A stretch of DNA of 64,000 nucleotides from the NCBI RefSeq assembly GCF_021603585.1, contig NZ_BQHI01000001.1, positions 62,001-126,000 on the forward strand, given 5' to 3'. Below the pieces are notes generated by a model, which ran no database searches, was not told where the DNA came from, and worked only from the letters and a program-made list of their open reading frames with translations. A program made the position numbers and the translations under genes. Positions 1-8,230 of this stretch are shown piece after piece. This stretch comes from Pseudomonas sputi (GTDB lineage: Bacteria; Pseudomonadota; Gammaproteobacteria; Pseudomonadales; Pseudomonadaceae). Within the stretch, counting starts at the first letter, position 1. Every line of letters begins with the position of its first letter.

Positions 1-294
1 CTGGTGACCATGGGCATCGGCTCGTCGTTTTCCACGGTGCCGATCCTGGCGGCGATTTTCGTGCCGCTGTGCGTGCAACTGGGCTTCAGCCCGATGGCGA
101 TTGTCTGCATCGTCGGGACGGCCGGTGCCTTGGGCGATGCCGGTTCGCCCGCGTCGGACTCGACCCTCGGCCCGACCTCCGGCCTGAACATCGACGGCCA
201 GCATCACCACATCTGGGACACCGTGGTCCCGACCTTCCTGCATTACAACCTGCCGCTGCTGGTATTTGGCTGGGTGGCCGCGATGGTCCTCTGA
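1..294 (+). CDS. Na+/H+ antiporter family protein, C-terminal part
   Basis: The window opens inside this gene; only the last ~97 codons to the TGA at 292-294 are present. The visible part is hydrophobic, with at least two membrane segments and a polar stretch between them rich in G, S, D and P ([17 protein letters not shown]) followed by a His cluster (QHHH). This pattern resembles the C-terminus of the YuiF/NhaC-like antiporter superfamily (inner-membrane Na+/H+ or amino-acid exchange). The family call rests on this fragment only, so substrate is unknown. The gene is followed directly by an inverted-repeat element. Confidence 0.7.
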   Translation: MVTMGIGSSFSTVPILAAIFVPLCVQLGFSPMAIVCIVGTAGALGDAGSPASDSTLGPTSGLNIDGQHHHIWDTVVPTFLHYNLPLLVFGWVAAMVL

Positions 295-297
295 CCT

Positions 298-407
298 GAT
301 CGTTCCCACGTCGAGGCGTCGAACCGTCCGCGTGGGAACGCCTCCTGTGACGCTTTGGGACGCGGAGCGTCCCGGGCTGCATTGCCACGCAGAGCGTGGG
401 AACGATC
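298..407. repeat. MITE-like inverted-repeat element, copy 1
   Basis: This 110-bp intergenic element starts and ends with the inverted pair GATCGTTCCCACG / CGTGGGAACGATC. Its right half is nearly identical to the right half of the element at 7600-7707 (GGGACGCGGAGCGTCCCGGG followed by a CCACGCAGAGCGTGGG segment). The left half differs and contains its own short GTTCCCACG...CGTGGGAAC pair. It carries no open reading frame of note. Such non-autonomous palindromic repeats are frequent between genes in the P. fluorescens group. Confidence 0.8.
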
Positions 408-486
408 TGAGGTAAAACTCAACTTTTGGCTTGGCGTGCCGTTAAAGCCTTTAACCACGCCAACAAAACCAAAAGAGTGAGCCCCC

Positions 487-2169
487 ATGCGCCTGAGTCT
501 CAAGGCTAAAGTCCTGTCCCTTGCCGTCCTTCCGGTCTTGCTCTTTGCGCTGGTGATCAGCCTGACCACGCTGTTCATCCTTCAGGAGCAGGCGCGCAAG
601 GAAGTCGAACAGACCCGCGAACGCCTGCTCGGCGATGCCAAGGCCACCCTGGCCAGCTACGTCGCCGTGGCCATGACCACCATCAAGCCTTTGTACGATG
701 CCGCCGCCCCCGGTGACACCGAGGCGCGGGCGCAGGTGATCAAGCTGCTGTCGAGCATCAAGTACGGCAAGGATGGCTACTTTTTCGGCTACGACTCCGA
801 GACCGTGCGCCTGTTCAAGGCCAACGACCCCGAAGGCGTGGGCAAAAGCTTCAAGGACAACCGCGACCCGAATGGCGTCTACGTCAACCGCGACCTGGTA
901 AAAGTGGCGAAGGACGGCACCCACTACCTGCAATACAGCTCGCCGCTGCCGGGCAACGCGCAAGTGCTGGTGCCGAAACTCGGTTACACCGAATACCTGG
1001 CGAAGTGGGACATGGCAGTCGGTACGTCGGTCAATCTCGATGGCATCGAAGCGCAAGTGGCGGTGGTCGAGGCCAAGGTGCAGGAGCGCATGCAAGGCGT
1101 GGTGCTGAGCATCGTTGGCGTGGCGGTGGTGGTGCTGCTGGTGATCGCGGCGGCAGGGATGCTGCTGGCCAACACCATTCTGCGACCGCTGACCCTGATG
1201 AAAGCCAACCTCGATGACATCGCGGCGGGCGAGGGCGACCTGACCCGGCGCCTGACCATTACCAGCCAGGACGAACTCGGCGAACTGGCCGGTTCGTTCA
1301 ACCGTTTCGTCGACAAGATCCACGGCCTGGTGCGACAGATCACCGAGATGACTTCGCAGCTGACCGGGCTGGTGACTCAGGTGTCGGATCAGGCCCAGCG
1401 CTCCGATCAGGCCATGGAGCGTCAGCGCCACGAAACGGATCAGGTCGCCACGGCGATCAACGAGATGTCCGCCGCCGCCCAGGAAGTCGCCAAGAGCGCA
1501 CAGAACGCCGCCGTCGCCGCGCAACAGACCGATGAGGAAGGCCAGACCGCCAAACGAGTGGTGGCCGGCAGCATCCAGCAGATTCACGCGCTGGTGGACG
1601 ACATCCGCAGCAGCGGCGTGTCCCTCGACAGCCTGCAACAGGACGTGTCGTCGATTGTCGGCGTGCTCGGGGTGATCCGCTCGATCGCTGAACAGACCAA
1701 CCTGCTGGCGCTCAACGCCGCGATCGAAGCGGCACGGGCCGGCGAGGCAGGGCGCGGGTTTGCGGTGGTGGCGGACGAGGTGCGGGCGCTGGCGTCACGC
1801 ACGCAGATCAGCACGCAGGAAATTCAGGGGATGATCGACCGTTTGCAGGCGGGGACGCAGTCGGCGGTGGAGGCGATGCGCCGTTCCAGCGAGGCGGGTG
1901 ACGGCACGTCGGCCCAGGCCAATCAGGCGGGGGCATCGCTGGATGCGATGGCGGACCTGATTGCGACGATCAACTCGATGAACGCGCAGATTGCCAGTGC
2001 CGCCGAGGAGCAAACGGCGGTCGCGGAAGAGATCAACCGCAGCGTGCATCAGATTGCGGTGGCGGTGGATAACGTGGCGGATGAGACACAGTTGGGGGCG
2101 CAGACTTCGCGCAGTCTGGCGGATCTTGGGCAGCGGCTGGGCAAACTGGTCGGCCAGTTCCGTATCTGA
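487..2169 (+). CDS. Methyl-accepting chemotaxis protein with sCache domain
   Basis: This 560-aa chemoreceptor transmits an extracytoplasmic signal to CheA/CheW. An N-terminal membrane segment (about residues 9-32) is followed by a periplasmic single-Cache domain (about 35-195, with [10 protein letters not shown]). A second membrane helix (about 205-230), a HAMP linker (about 226-280) and a long cytoplasmic coiled coil come next. The hairpin tip [20 protein letters not shown] at about 400-420 is the invariant CheA/CheW contact region. sCache receptors of this kind often sense small carboxylates, but the ligand cannot be read from sequence. The gene stands alone, ends close to a convergent LysR gene, and shows nothing unusual. 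Confidence 0.95.
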   Translation: MRLSLKAKVLSLAVLPVLLFALVISLTTLFILQEQARKEVEQTRERLLGDAKATLASYVAVAMTTIKPLYDAAAPGDTEARAQVIKLLSSIKYGKDGYFFGYDSETVRLFKANDPEGVGKSFKDNRDPNGVYVNRDLVKVAKDGTHYLQYSSPLPGNAQVLVPKLGYTEYLAKWDMAVGTSVNLDGIEAQVAVVEAKVQERMQGVVLSIVGVAVVVLLVIAAAGMLLANTILRPLTLMKANLDDIAAGEGDLTRRLTITSQDELGELAGSFNRFVDKIHGLVRQITEMTSQLTGLVTQVSDQAQRSDQAMERQRHETDQVATAINEMSAAAQEVAKSAQNAAVAAQQTDEEGQTAKRVVAGSIQQIHALVDDIRSSGVSLDSLQQDVSSIVGVLGVIRSIAEQTNLLALNAAIEAARAGEAGRGFAVVADEVRALASRTQISTQEIQGMIDRLQAGTQSAVEAMRRSSEAGDGTSAQANQAGASLDAMADLIATINSMNAQIASAAEEQTAVAEEINRSVHQIAVAVDNVADETQLGAQTSRSLADLGQRLGKLVGQFRI

Positions 2170-2179
2170 TGGCGTAGTC

Positions 2180-2204
2180 GGGACAGACCGTCAGGGTCTG
2201 TCCC
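2180..2204. terminator. Hairpin between convergent genes
   Basis: A perfect 10-bp stem, GGGACAGACC / GGTCTGTCCC with a 5-nt loop, lies just past the chemoreceptor stop and overlaps the stop codon of the convergent LysR gene. There is no T-run on either side, so intrinsic termination is uncertain. Confidence 0.4.
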
Positions 2205-3126
2205 AATACGGCACCTCGCCAAAACACTCAATGAAGAAATCAATCACCGTCCGCACCTTCACTGACAGCCTCCGGCTCCCCGGCCACAGCACCGCAATCT
2301 GCTGCGGTTCAAGGCTGTTTGAAACCTGATAATCCCCCAGCACCGGCACCAGCGTACCTTCACGCACCGCCTCGCCGATCAGCCATGACGGAAACATCAC
2401 CAGTCCCAGCCCTTGCACCGCAGCCTGGGTCAACGTGTCTGCGTGGTTGCCGGTAATCGGGCCCTTGACCGAGTACGGCGTCCACTCGCCCTGATCCTGT
2501 CGGAAGAACCAGCGCTGCAGGCCGGTCGCGCCCTTGTAGGCCAGGCACTGGTGGCGGGCGAGGTCTGCGGGCTGCTGCGGGGTGCCGAAGCGCTCGAGAT
2601 ACGCCGGGCTGGCCGCGACCTGAAAGCGATGCGGTGCCAGGATCCGCGCCTGCATGCTCGAGTCGTGCAGCGGGCCGATGCGAAACAGCAGGTCGGCGCC
2701 TTCCTGCAGCGGATCGACGTAGTGGTCGGTCTGCTGGATGTCCAGTTGCAGCTTCGGATAGCGCTCGCACAGACGACCCAGCCATGGCGTCAGGTGGCGC
2801 TGGCCAAACACCACCGGGGCGTTGATTCGCACCAGGCCGGTCGGTTCGCTTTGCTGTTCCTGCAACGCCTGTTCGGCTTCCTCCAGTTGCACCAGCACCA
2901 GCCGCGCGTGATGGCCGAGCATGCGCCCGGCTTCGGTTGGCGTCACCGCGCGGGTGTGGCGGTAGAGCAACTGCTGGTTCAGCGCTTGCTCCATCAGCTG
3001 GATCTGCCGGGAAATCGAGGAGGGTGCCACGCCTTCGCGGCGGGCGACCTCGGAAAAACTGCCGTGGTCGAGTACGGCCACAAACAGCCTTAGCGCCTTG
3101 AATCCCAGTTCGTTGAGCCCGTGCAT
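2191..3126 (-). CDS. LysR-family transcriptional regulator
   Basis: This 311-aa regulator has an N-terminal winged HTH (FKALRLFVAVLDHGSFSEVARREGVAPSSISRQI region) and a LysR substrate-binding domain. The start at 3126 was chosen because MHGLNELGFKALRLF aligns with the usual LysR beginning; the longer frame would add 17 unlikely residues. It belongs to the CrgA/DmlR-like group that usually controls the divergently transcribed neighbour, here the pair of small DMT transporters starting 111 bp away. The target is an inference. Confidence 0.85.
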   Translation of the reverse strand: MHGLNELGFKALRLFVAVLDHGSFSEVARREGVAPSSISRQIQLMEQALNQQLLYRHTRAVTPTEAGRMLGHHARLVLVQLEEAEQALQEQQSEPTGLVRINAPVVFGQRHLTPWLGRLCERYPKLQLDIQQTDHYVDPLQEGADLLFRIGPLHDSSMQARILAPHRFQVAASPAYLERFGTPQQPADLARHQCLAYKGATGLQRWFFRQDQGEWTPYSVKGPITGNHADTLTQAAVQGLGLVMFPSWLIGEAVREGTLVPVLGDYQVSNSLEPQQIAVLWPGSRRLSVKVRTVIDFFIECFGEVPYWDRP

Positions 3127-3236
3127 GGTGTGTCCTGCTGTGCGAGTTGCGCAAAAGTGTTGTCTGGATGCTCCCATTTATCGCACAGCTGCGCCAGCCG
3201 ATAATCCGCGCCATCGTTTTCTTCGAGGTTTTTTTG

Positions 3237-3725
3237 ATGCAGTCACTTGATGAAGTGAGCGCCGCGCCGGCTCCGGTTGCCCGGCCTGGTTTACGTTTGT
3301 TGCTGTTGCCGCTGGTGATCCTGGCCGGCATGGGCTTGTCGGTGGAGGCCGGGTTGCTCGGACCGCTGGGCGAGCAGGTCGGGCATCTATGGGCAACGTT
3401 GAGCATCTTCGGGGTCGGCTCGGCGATTCTGTTTTTGCTGTTGCTGTTTGCGGGGCCACAGAAGGGCCCGGCGCTGACCGACCTGCCGCGCTGGCAGTTG
3501 ATTGGCGGGTTTCTGGGGCCGATGTATGTAGTGGTGCTGACCCTGGCGACACCGCATATCGGGATTGCCATGACGATGATCGCGATTTTGTCGGGGCAGG
3601 TCGGCAAGAGTGTGCTGATCGACCATTTCGGCTGGTTTGGTGCTACGCGCAAGAAGGTCAATGCCGAACGTTGGCTGGCGTTGGGGTTGATTGTGGCGGC
3701 ACTGATTTTGATTGCGCGGGGTTGA
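3237..3725 (+). CDS. DMT-superfamily transporter, DUF606/YdcZ type (first of pair)
   Basis: This 162-aa inner-membrane protein has five predicted hydrophobic segments and the half-size DUF606 layout (WQLIGGFLGPMYVVVLTLATPHIG, then GQVGKSVLIDHFGW). DUF606 proteins often occur as two adjacent genes thought to form a heteromeric transporter, and the next gene is a paralogue 4 nt downstream. The ATG at 3237 was chosen over an upstream start at 3147 because the latter would overlap the divergent LysR promoter and adds non-homologous residues. The substrate is unknown. Confidence 0.8.
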   Translation: MQSLDEVSAAPAPVARPGLRLLLLPLVILAGMGLSVEAGLLGPLGEQVGHLWATLSIFGVGSAILFLLLLFAGPQKGPALTDLPRWQLIGGFLGPMYVVVLTLATPHIGIAMTMIAILSGQVGKSVLIDHFGWFGATRKKVNAERWLALGLIVAALILIARG

Positions 3726-3729
3726 TGCG

Positions 3730-4185
3730 ATGAGTCTGGTTATTTTGTTGGCGGTGGTGGTGTTGGCCGGTGCGGTGTTGAGTGTGCAAGCGGCGATCAA
3801 TGGGCGCCTTGGGGAAACCGTTGGGGTGTTGCGCAGCAGTTTGTTGACGTTTGTCGTCGGCGCCGTTTCTACGGGGTTGTTGATTTTGTTTTTTGAGCCT
3901 GCTCAGGCGGTGAGTTTGCTGGAGGTGCCGAAGTGGCAGTTGAGTGGGGCGCTGTTCGGTGTGGTTTACATGATGGTCATGGTTGGCGCAGTGCCGCGCG
4001 TTGGTGCGGCTGTGGCGACGGTGGCGGTGATTGTCGGGCAGTTGGGAATGGGGATGTTGATCGACAATTTTGGCTGGTTGGGGAATCCCGCTATTGAGTT
4101 GTCTTCGAGTCGGGTTTTGGCGATGGTTTGTTTGGGGCTGGCGCTGGTGTTCATGTATCGCAGCAGCGTGCGTCAGGCTGTTTGA
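3730..4185 (+). CDS. DMT-superfamily transporter, DUF606/YdcZ type (second of pair)
   Basis: This 151-aa paralogue of the preceding gene has the same arrangement: the AAINGRLGETVG start, WQLSGALFGVVYMMVMVGAVPRVG in the middle and the GQLGMGMLIDNFGW signature. The ATG at 3730 lies 4 nt after the upstream stop, so the two are almost certainly co-translated and may act together in the inner membrane. No specific cargo can be assigned. The last part of the gene is followed by a large non-coding repeat. Confidence 0.8.
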   Translation: MSLVILLAVVVLAGAVLSVQAAINGRLGETVGVLRSSLLTFVVGAVSTGLLILFFEPAQAVSLLEVPKWQLSGALFGVVYMMVMVGAVPRVGAAVATVAVIVGQLGMGMLIDNFGWLGNPAIELSSSRVLAMVCLGLALVFMYRSSVRQAV

Positions 4186-4192
4186 GCGTGGC

Positions 4193-4520
4193 GTCCTTTG
4201 GGCCGACCAGGTTCTTGTTCGTTTTGCGTGTATATCCGTTGCTTCGGTCGCTGCGGCTTATGGTTCCGCCCTTACGGCGGGTCACTTTGGCAAACGCCCC
4301 AAAGTAACCAAAGGTCTTGGGCCCTGACGTACGGCCCTCGCTGTGGCTCGGGTTCCTTCGCTCCGGGATTGATCCGGGGGCATCGCCTACGGTTTGCTTC
4401 GCTGCACCTCCTCTCGATGCATGCGGCTTCGCCGCACGGTCGCTGCGCTCCCACCCCCGGATCAATCCCTCCACTCAGCCTGCCGACGGGCCTTGAGATC
4501 AAAAGCGGTACTCGAGCTAA
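4193..4520. repeat. Large GC-rich Pseudomonas intergenic repeat
   Basis: This stretch has no convincing gene although short frames run through it on both strands. It holds two internal inverted repeats: GGGATTGATCCGGGGG (4365-4380) with a perfect complement at 4454-4469, and GGTCACTTTGG (4280-4290) with a near-complement at 4299-4309. The text (CCGCCCTTACGGCGGGTCAC, CTTCGCTGCACCTCCTCTCG) is one I recognise as a dispersed repeat in many Pseudomonas genomes, sometimes mis-annotated as small proteins. Exact borders are approximate; 4521-4674 after it is G-rich filler and promoter region. Confidence 0.65.
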
Positions 4521-4674
4521 CGCTCATCGTGGTGAGTGGTGGGGGGATGGTTGAAGGGGGAGTGGTTAGTGGTTAGTGGTGTGGGTTGGGAGGTTAGGTG
4601 GTTTACACGTTCTACACTGGTAGCACGGCTTGTTCTTTCGGCCTCAGACAACCACCACCAGAGGAGTCTGTTTC

Positions 4675-4842
4675 ATGGCAGATAGAAAATGCGATTGTCC
4701 GGGATGTCGTTGCACAATCAAGGAGGGTGAGCATTCTTATGTGGCGCACGGGAAGCATTATTGCTGTGAGGCCTGTGCGCATCATCACAAGAGTGGTGAG
4801 GAGTGTTCCGGCAAGGGGTGCCAGTGTGCGCATCCCAAGTAA
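4675..4842 (+). CDS. Bacterial metallothionein
   Basis: This 55-aa cytoplasmic protein binds Zn/Cd-type metal through clustered cysteines. It has ten Cys arranged as CDCPGCRC near the N-terminus, CCEAC in the middle and a final GCQC, which matches the pseudomonad BmtA/SmtA-like family. It also has seven His, including AHHH, more than the one or two usual in this family. The ATG at 4675 follows a clear GAGGAG Shine-Dalgarno at 4661-4666. It is a single gene. The metal preference cannot be derived from sequence. Confidence 0.92.
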   Translation: MADRKCDCPGCRCTIKEGEHSYVAHGKHYCCEACAHHHKSGEECSGKGCQCAHPK

Positions 4843-4859
4843 TCCTGGGTATTGAAAAG

Positions 4860-4881
4860 GTGGAGCCTAGTCAGGCTCCAC
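4860..4881. terminator. Hairpin between convergent genes
   Basis: A perfect 9-bp stem, GTGGAGCCT / AGGCTCCAC, with a 4-nt loop sits between the metallothionein gene and the convergent small gene, covering the latter's stop codon. It lacks a long T-run, so its terminator role is probable rather than certain. Confidence 0.45.
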
Positions 4882-5139
4882 TTCCAGTTTCAGGCTGTCG
4901 TCGTCCAGGCGTTCGGTGTGGCGGACGTTGCCTTGCAGGCGGCGACCTTCGACGTTGACGACGATGGTCTTGGCCTTTTCAAGGTCTTCCGGCAAGGGGG
5001 CCGGGACGCGCAGGGCGAAGCGGTAGGGGTCGTTTTCGACGGGTTCCAGGCCAACCGGGCAGTCGACGCTTTTGGTGATGCGGCCGAAGAGGGTGTCCAG
5101 GCCGTAGTCCAGGTGTGCCGGGCTGTTGATGGTTGTCAT
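4867..5139 (-). CDS. Conserved hypothetical small protein
   Basis: This 90-aa soluble acidic protein has no signal peptide or membrane segment. I do not recognise a domain. The sequence begins MTTINSPAHLDYGLDTLFGR and ends in a charged tail (DDDSLKLEVEPD). The ATG at 5139 follows a GGGGGA ribosome-binding site. The regular alternation of hydrophobic residues suggests a small beta-rich fold. It lies 38 nt downstream of another small gene on the same strand and may be co-transcribed. Confidence 0.7.
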   Translation of the reverse strand: MTTINSPAHLDYGLDTLFGRITKSVDCPVGLEPVENDPYRFALRVPAPLPEDLEKAKTIVVNVEGRRLQGNVRHTERLDDDSLKLEVEPD

Positions 5140-5177
5140 GTGTGTTCCCCCGATAGAGTCTCCGCCTGCGCGCAAGC

Positions 5178-5405
5178 TTAGCTTGCCGGTCGCCAGGTGA
5201 CGTTTTCCACGCCGAATTTTTCCGCCATCGGCTTGCTGGTCTTCTGCACTTTCTCCCGGCCGAAACGCGGGATGCGGCCGACCCCAGCGTCGCAGCTTGC
5301 CCAGTGCCACGCCTCGGTGTTGTCCATTTTGTCCGAGCGGATAATGAACGACTTTGGCGCGCCGTGTAGGGTGTAATCGATGACGTACAGTTTTGCGTTG
5401 TTCAT
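5178..5405 (-). CDS. Small conserved Pseudomonas protein, DUF6555-like
   Basis: This protein of about 75 aa resembles DUF6555-type pseudomonad proteins (LYVIDYTLHGAPKSFIIRSD, then NTEAWHWASCDAGVGRIP). It has no signal peptide or membrane helix; function unknown. Two in-frame ATGs, 5405 and 5414, compete for the GGAGG at about 5418-5422. The downstream ATG gives a spacing of about 12 and the upstream one about 3, so the start is uncertain by three codons. Confidence 0.65.
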   Translation of the reverse strand: MNNAKLYVIDYTLHGAPKSFIIRSDKMDNTEAWHWASCDAGVGRIPRFGREKVQKTSKPMAEKFGVENVTWRPAS

Positions 5406-5542
5406 AAAGCCCATCTTCCTCCCTGTGGTAATAGAAGGATCGCTGGGCACCGGGAAAATTCACTCGAGTTGTCCGACGGTATCTATCAATGGCGAGGTCT
5501 CGGTCGGACTGGTTACCATGGCGCTTCCGCCAACCCCGATGA

Positions 5543-6331
5543 ATGTTCGCCATGGCCCTCGCTGCGCCCCCTGATCTGAGTGATACCGATGTGCCGGTGC
5601 AACCGTTGGCGCGTACGTATCCGCGCGGGTTGTTCATCGAGCCCCATGAGCATGTCTGGGGGCAGTTGCTGTATGCAATGAGCGGGGTGATGTGGGTCGA
5701 GACGCCGCACGAGGCGCTGGTGGTGCCGCCGCAGCGGGCGGTGTGGTTGCCGCCGGGCGTGCCGCACGGAATTCGGGTGGTGTCGGATTTGCAGATGCGC
5801 AATATCTACCTGCGCCCGGCGCTGGCGGCGACGCTGGATGAGACGGTGCAGGTGATCGAGGTCGGCGGGCTGCTGCGTGAGTTGATTGTCGGGCTGGTGG
5901 CGCAGGGCGACAGCGGCGATGCCGGGTATTACGAGGCGCTGGTCGGGCTGGCGCTGCTGGAGCTGAAACGCGCAAGGCGTTCACAGTTGAAGATCCCGTT
6001 GCCGGACGACGCCGACCGGCGGCTGATGAGTCTGTGCCAGGCCGTCATGGCGGCGCCGTCGCTGGACATTCCTTTCGAGCAACACGCCGAAAACGCCGGA
6101 GCCAGCGTGCGTACGCTCGCACGTCTGTTCAAGGAAGGGCTGGGCATGGGCTTCGCCGAGTGGCGGCGTCAGGTGCAATTGGCGACGGCGGTGGCGGAAT
6201 TGATTCAAGGCGTGCCGGTCAGCGCGATTGCCCGTGAGCTGGGTTATTCGCCGAGCAGTTTCAGCGACATGTTTCGCCGTGAGCTGGGTGTCGCGCCTTC
6301 GCAGTTCGGTGCCGGGCCGCTTGCCGGCTGA
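5543..6331 (+). CDS. AraC-family transcriptional regulator
   Basis: This 262-aa regulator has an N-terminal cupin-like sensor (about residues 20-95; PHEHVWGQLLYAMSGVMWV, PPGVPHG) and a C-terminal two-HTH AraC domain (about 160-255; RTLARLFKEGLGMGF and ELGYSPSSFSDMFRRELG). This architecture is typical of NimR/YdeO-like regulators of efflux or detoxification genes. The XapX gene and an oxidoreductase follow on the same strand and are plausible targets. A second start at 5552 is equally possible. Confidence 0.9.
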   Translation: MFAMALAAPPDLSDTDVPVQPLARTYPRGLFIEPHEHVWGQLLYAMSGVMWVETPHEALVVPPQRAVWLPPGVPHGIRVVSDLQMRNIYLRPALAATLDETVQVIEVGGLLRELIVGLVAQGDSGDAGYYEALVGLALLELKRARRSQLKIPLPDDADRRLMSLCQAVMAAPSLDIPFEQHAENAGASVRTLARLFKEGLGMGFAEWRRQVQLATAVAELIQGVPVSAIARELGYSPSSFSDMFRRELGVAPSQFGAGPLAG

Positions 6332-6420
6332 TTTGGCCGAAATTCAGAAGTCCTTGGCCGATGCCGGCCTCAGCCTTTCCCTAGACTTTGCCCATTCCCT
6401 TTATGTGGCGGAGTGATCCC

Positions 6421-6594
6421 ATGCATTACCTGATTTCACTGGGCGTCGGTCTGGGTGTCGGCCTGCTGTATGGCGCGCTGGATGTCCGTTCGCCGGCGCC
6501 GCCGACCATCGCGCTGGTGGGCCTGCTCGGCATGCTGGCGGGCGAGCAGTTGTGGCCGATGGGGCGGCAACTGGTCAGTGGCTGGCTGTCCTGA
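6421..6594 (+). CDS. XapX domain-containing membrane protein
   Basis: This 57-aa inner-membrane protein has two hydrophobic segments separated by the signature GALDVRSPAPPTIALVGLLGML, typical of the XapX (DUF1427) family, whose function is unknown. It begins at the ATG at 6421, 90 nt after the AraC gene. The oxidoreductase gene starts 31 nt after its stop, which suggests the two form a small operon. Confidence 0.85.
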   Translation: MHYLISLGVGLGVGLLYGALDVRSPAPPTIALVGLLGMLAGEQLWPMGRQLVSGWLS

Positions 6595-6625
6595 AGCCTG
6601 TCTTTTTCCTTCGGTGGAGATTTCC

Positions 6626-7582
6626 ATGAAAGCACTGCAATTCGATAAAACCGGCGACCTGTCGTCCCTGCGCTTCGTCGAGGTGCCAACACCGGTGCCG
6701 GGCGCAGACGAGGTGCTGGTGCAGATCAAGGCCGCTGGCCTCAACCCCAGCGACGTGAAGAACGTGCTCGGGCGTTTCCCGTACACCACGCTGCCGCGCA
6801 TTCCCGGTCGAGACTTTGCCGGTGTGGTGGTCGAAGGGCCGCAGGCGTTGATCGGCCAAGAGGTCTGGGGCACCGGGCGTGAGCTGGGTTTCTTCGCCGA
6901 TGGCTCCCATGCGCAGTTCGTCAAACTGCCGGCCAATGGCGTGGCGCACAAGCCTTCGCATTTGAGTTTCACCCAGGCCGCCAGTCTTGGCGTGCCTTAC
7001 ACCACGGCGTGGGATGCGTTGGAGCGCAGTCTGGTCAGCGCTGAAACCCGTTTGCTGGTGATCGGCGGCGGAGCGGTGGCGACGGCGGCGCTGGCGCTGG
7101 CCAAGGTGCGCGGCGCGCAGTTGCTGGCGGCGGCGCGGCGGCCGGAGCAGGTCAAGGATTTGCAGGCGCAGGGTTATCAGACGATTCAGCTGGACAAGCC
7201 CGAGGATCTGGGCGCGCAGGTCAATGCGGTGTATCGCGGCGGCGCCGATGTGATTTTCGACACCACCGGGTTCTGGCTGCCGGCCTCGGTGGCGGCATTG
7301 GCGACCTTCGGCCGGATCGCGATCATCGCCGCGCCGGTGGACGGGCATGTGCAGTTGCCGGCGCTGGCCCTGTATCGCAAGGGTGGTTCGGTGGTCGGCA
7401 TCAACTCGTTGCTGTATGGCGTTGAAGCCTGTGCGGCGATGCTCGAGCAGTTCGGCCGGTTCTTCGACGAAGACCTGCTGCCACTGCCGCAAGGGCTGGT
7501 CGAAGCACCGCTGGTCGAAGGTCTGGCACGGTATGCCGATGTGAATGAGGGTAGCGGTGACAAGGTCATCCTGATTCCCTGA
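6626..7582 (+). CDS. Zinc-independent alcohol dehydrogenase / quinone oxidoreductase (MDR family)
   Basis: This 318-aa cytosolic NADPH-dependent MDR-superfamily enzyme has an N-terminal GroES-like domain (residues about 1-120; AAGLNPSDVKNVLGRFPYTT, GRDFAGVV) and a Rossmann domain (about 125-280; LLVIGGGAVATAALALAK). The Cys/His ligands of zinc alcohol dehydrogenases are absent, so it fits the quinone oxidoreductase group. The start at 6626 follows a GGTGGAGA ribosome-binding site. It probably shares a transcript with the XapX gene and may act in detoxification; substrate unknown. Confidence 0.85.
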   Translation: MKALQFDKTGDLSSLRFVEVPTPVPGADEVLVQIKAAGLNPSDVKNVLGRFPYTTLPRIPGRDFAGVVVEGPQALIGQEVWGTGRELGFFADGSHAQFVKLPANGVAHKPSHLSFTQAASLGVPYTTAWDALERSLVSAETRLLVIGGGAVATAALALAKVRGAQLLAAARRPEQVKDLQAQGYQTIQLDKPEDLGAQVNAVYRGGADVIFDTTGFWLPASVAALATFGRIAIIAAPVDGHVQLPALALYRKGGSVVGINSLLYGVEACAAMLEQFGRFFDEDLLPLPQGLVEAPLVEGLARYADVNEGSGDKVILIP

Positions 7583-7599
7583 GCGACACCAATGCATTA

Positions 7600-7707
7600 G
7601 ATCGTTCCCACGCTCTGCGTGGGAATGCCTCAATGGACGCTCTGCGTCCGCTCTTTGGGACGCGGAGCGTCCCGGGCTGCATTCCCACGCAGAGCGTGGG
7701 AACGATC
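7600..7707. repeat. MITE-like inverted-repeat element, copy 2
   Basis: This 108-bp element has the same ends (GATCGTTCCCACGC / GCGTGGGAACGATC) and the same right half as the copy at 298-407. The internal GACGCTCTGCGTC and GGGACGCGGAGCGTCCC palindromes give it a cruciform-prone layout. It lies between convergent genes. Confidence 0.85.
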
Positions 7708-7721
7708 AGTCGATCAATCGA

Positions 7722-8099
7722 TCAGGCTGCAGCGGACGCCTCAGCCTTCAACTCCAGATTATCCAGCACCCGACTCACCGCCAGCTCCCCCAGCATGATC
7801 AGCTGTGCAATCCCCAACAACACATGCCGTTGCGAGCCATCCACCAGCCCGGCGAAGTCATTGGCCATGGTCTTGGCCGAAGTCAGGGTTTCGCAGGCGT
7901 CGGCCAGCAGTTCTTCACTGTCGATACCGGGGGCGATGAGGTAGCGGGTGTTGGGTTTGAGCAGCGGTTTTCTGGGGAGCAGCGGATTGAGGTAATGGTC
8001 GAGCGCGCGCTCGGCGGCTTCGTGGAATTTCTTGGAATCGAGGGTTTCGTAGGGCGAGGTGGGGTCGGTTTCGGGTGGGTTGGGTGTGGGTTTGATCAT
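7722..8099 (-). CDS. DUF6124 family protein
   Basis: This 125-aa soluble protein has the Pseudomonas-restricted pattern PNPPETDPTSPYETLDSKKFHEAAERALDHYL, an Ala/Leu-rich helical middle (ELLADACETLTSAKTMANDFAGL) and a C-terminal helix with QRHVLLGIAQLIMLGELAV. Its function is unknown. Such genes are usually multicopy in Pseudomonas. The gene is preceded by a long structured 5' leader (8122-8230), which suggests post-transcriptional control. The ATG at 8099 follows an AGGGAG Shine-Dalgarno (8107-8112). Confidence 0.8.
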   Translation of the reverse strand: MIKPTPNPPETDPTSPYETLDSKKFHEAAERALDHYLNPLLPRKPLLKPNTRYLIAPGIDSEELLADACETLTSAKTMANDFAGLVDGSQRHVLLGIAQLIMLGELAVSRVLDNLELKAEASAAA

Positions 8100-8121
8100 G
8101 GTAAAACTCCCTGATTGATGG

Positions 8122-8230
8122 AGCTGCCACGGTTCGCTGCGAAACGAAGGGAGGTGGCAGCTGTACGCGGGTTCGCAGACCGGGAATCAAGGAACCCGGC
8201 ATACCCGAAGGTATCCCGCGCACAACCGCC
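8122..8230 (-). promoter_or_regulatory. Structured 5' leader with mutually exclusive stems (copy 1)
   Basis: Read on the minus strand, GGCGGTTGTGCGCGGG (8230-8215) pairs over 16 bp with CCCGCGTACAGCTGCC (8171-8156). This stem encloses two hairpins: ATACC-TTCG-GGTAT (8214-8201) and CCGGG...CCCGG (8199-8180). The 3' arm can instead pair downstream: AGCTGCCAC (8162-8154) with GTGGCAGCT (8130-8122), a perfect 9-bp stem. A CTCCCT segment (8153-8148) is also complementary to the gene's AGGGAG Shine-Dalgarno. The layout matches the leader at 44010-44121 almost element for element. There is no T-tract here, so translational control is more likely than attenuation. Confidence 0.6.
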
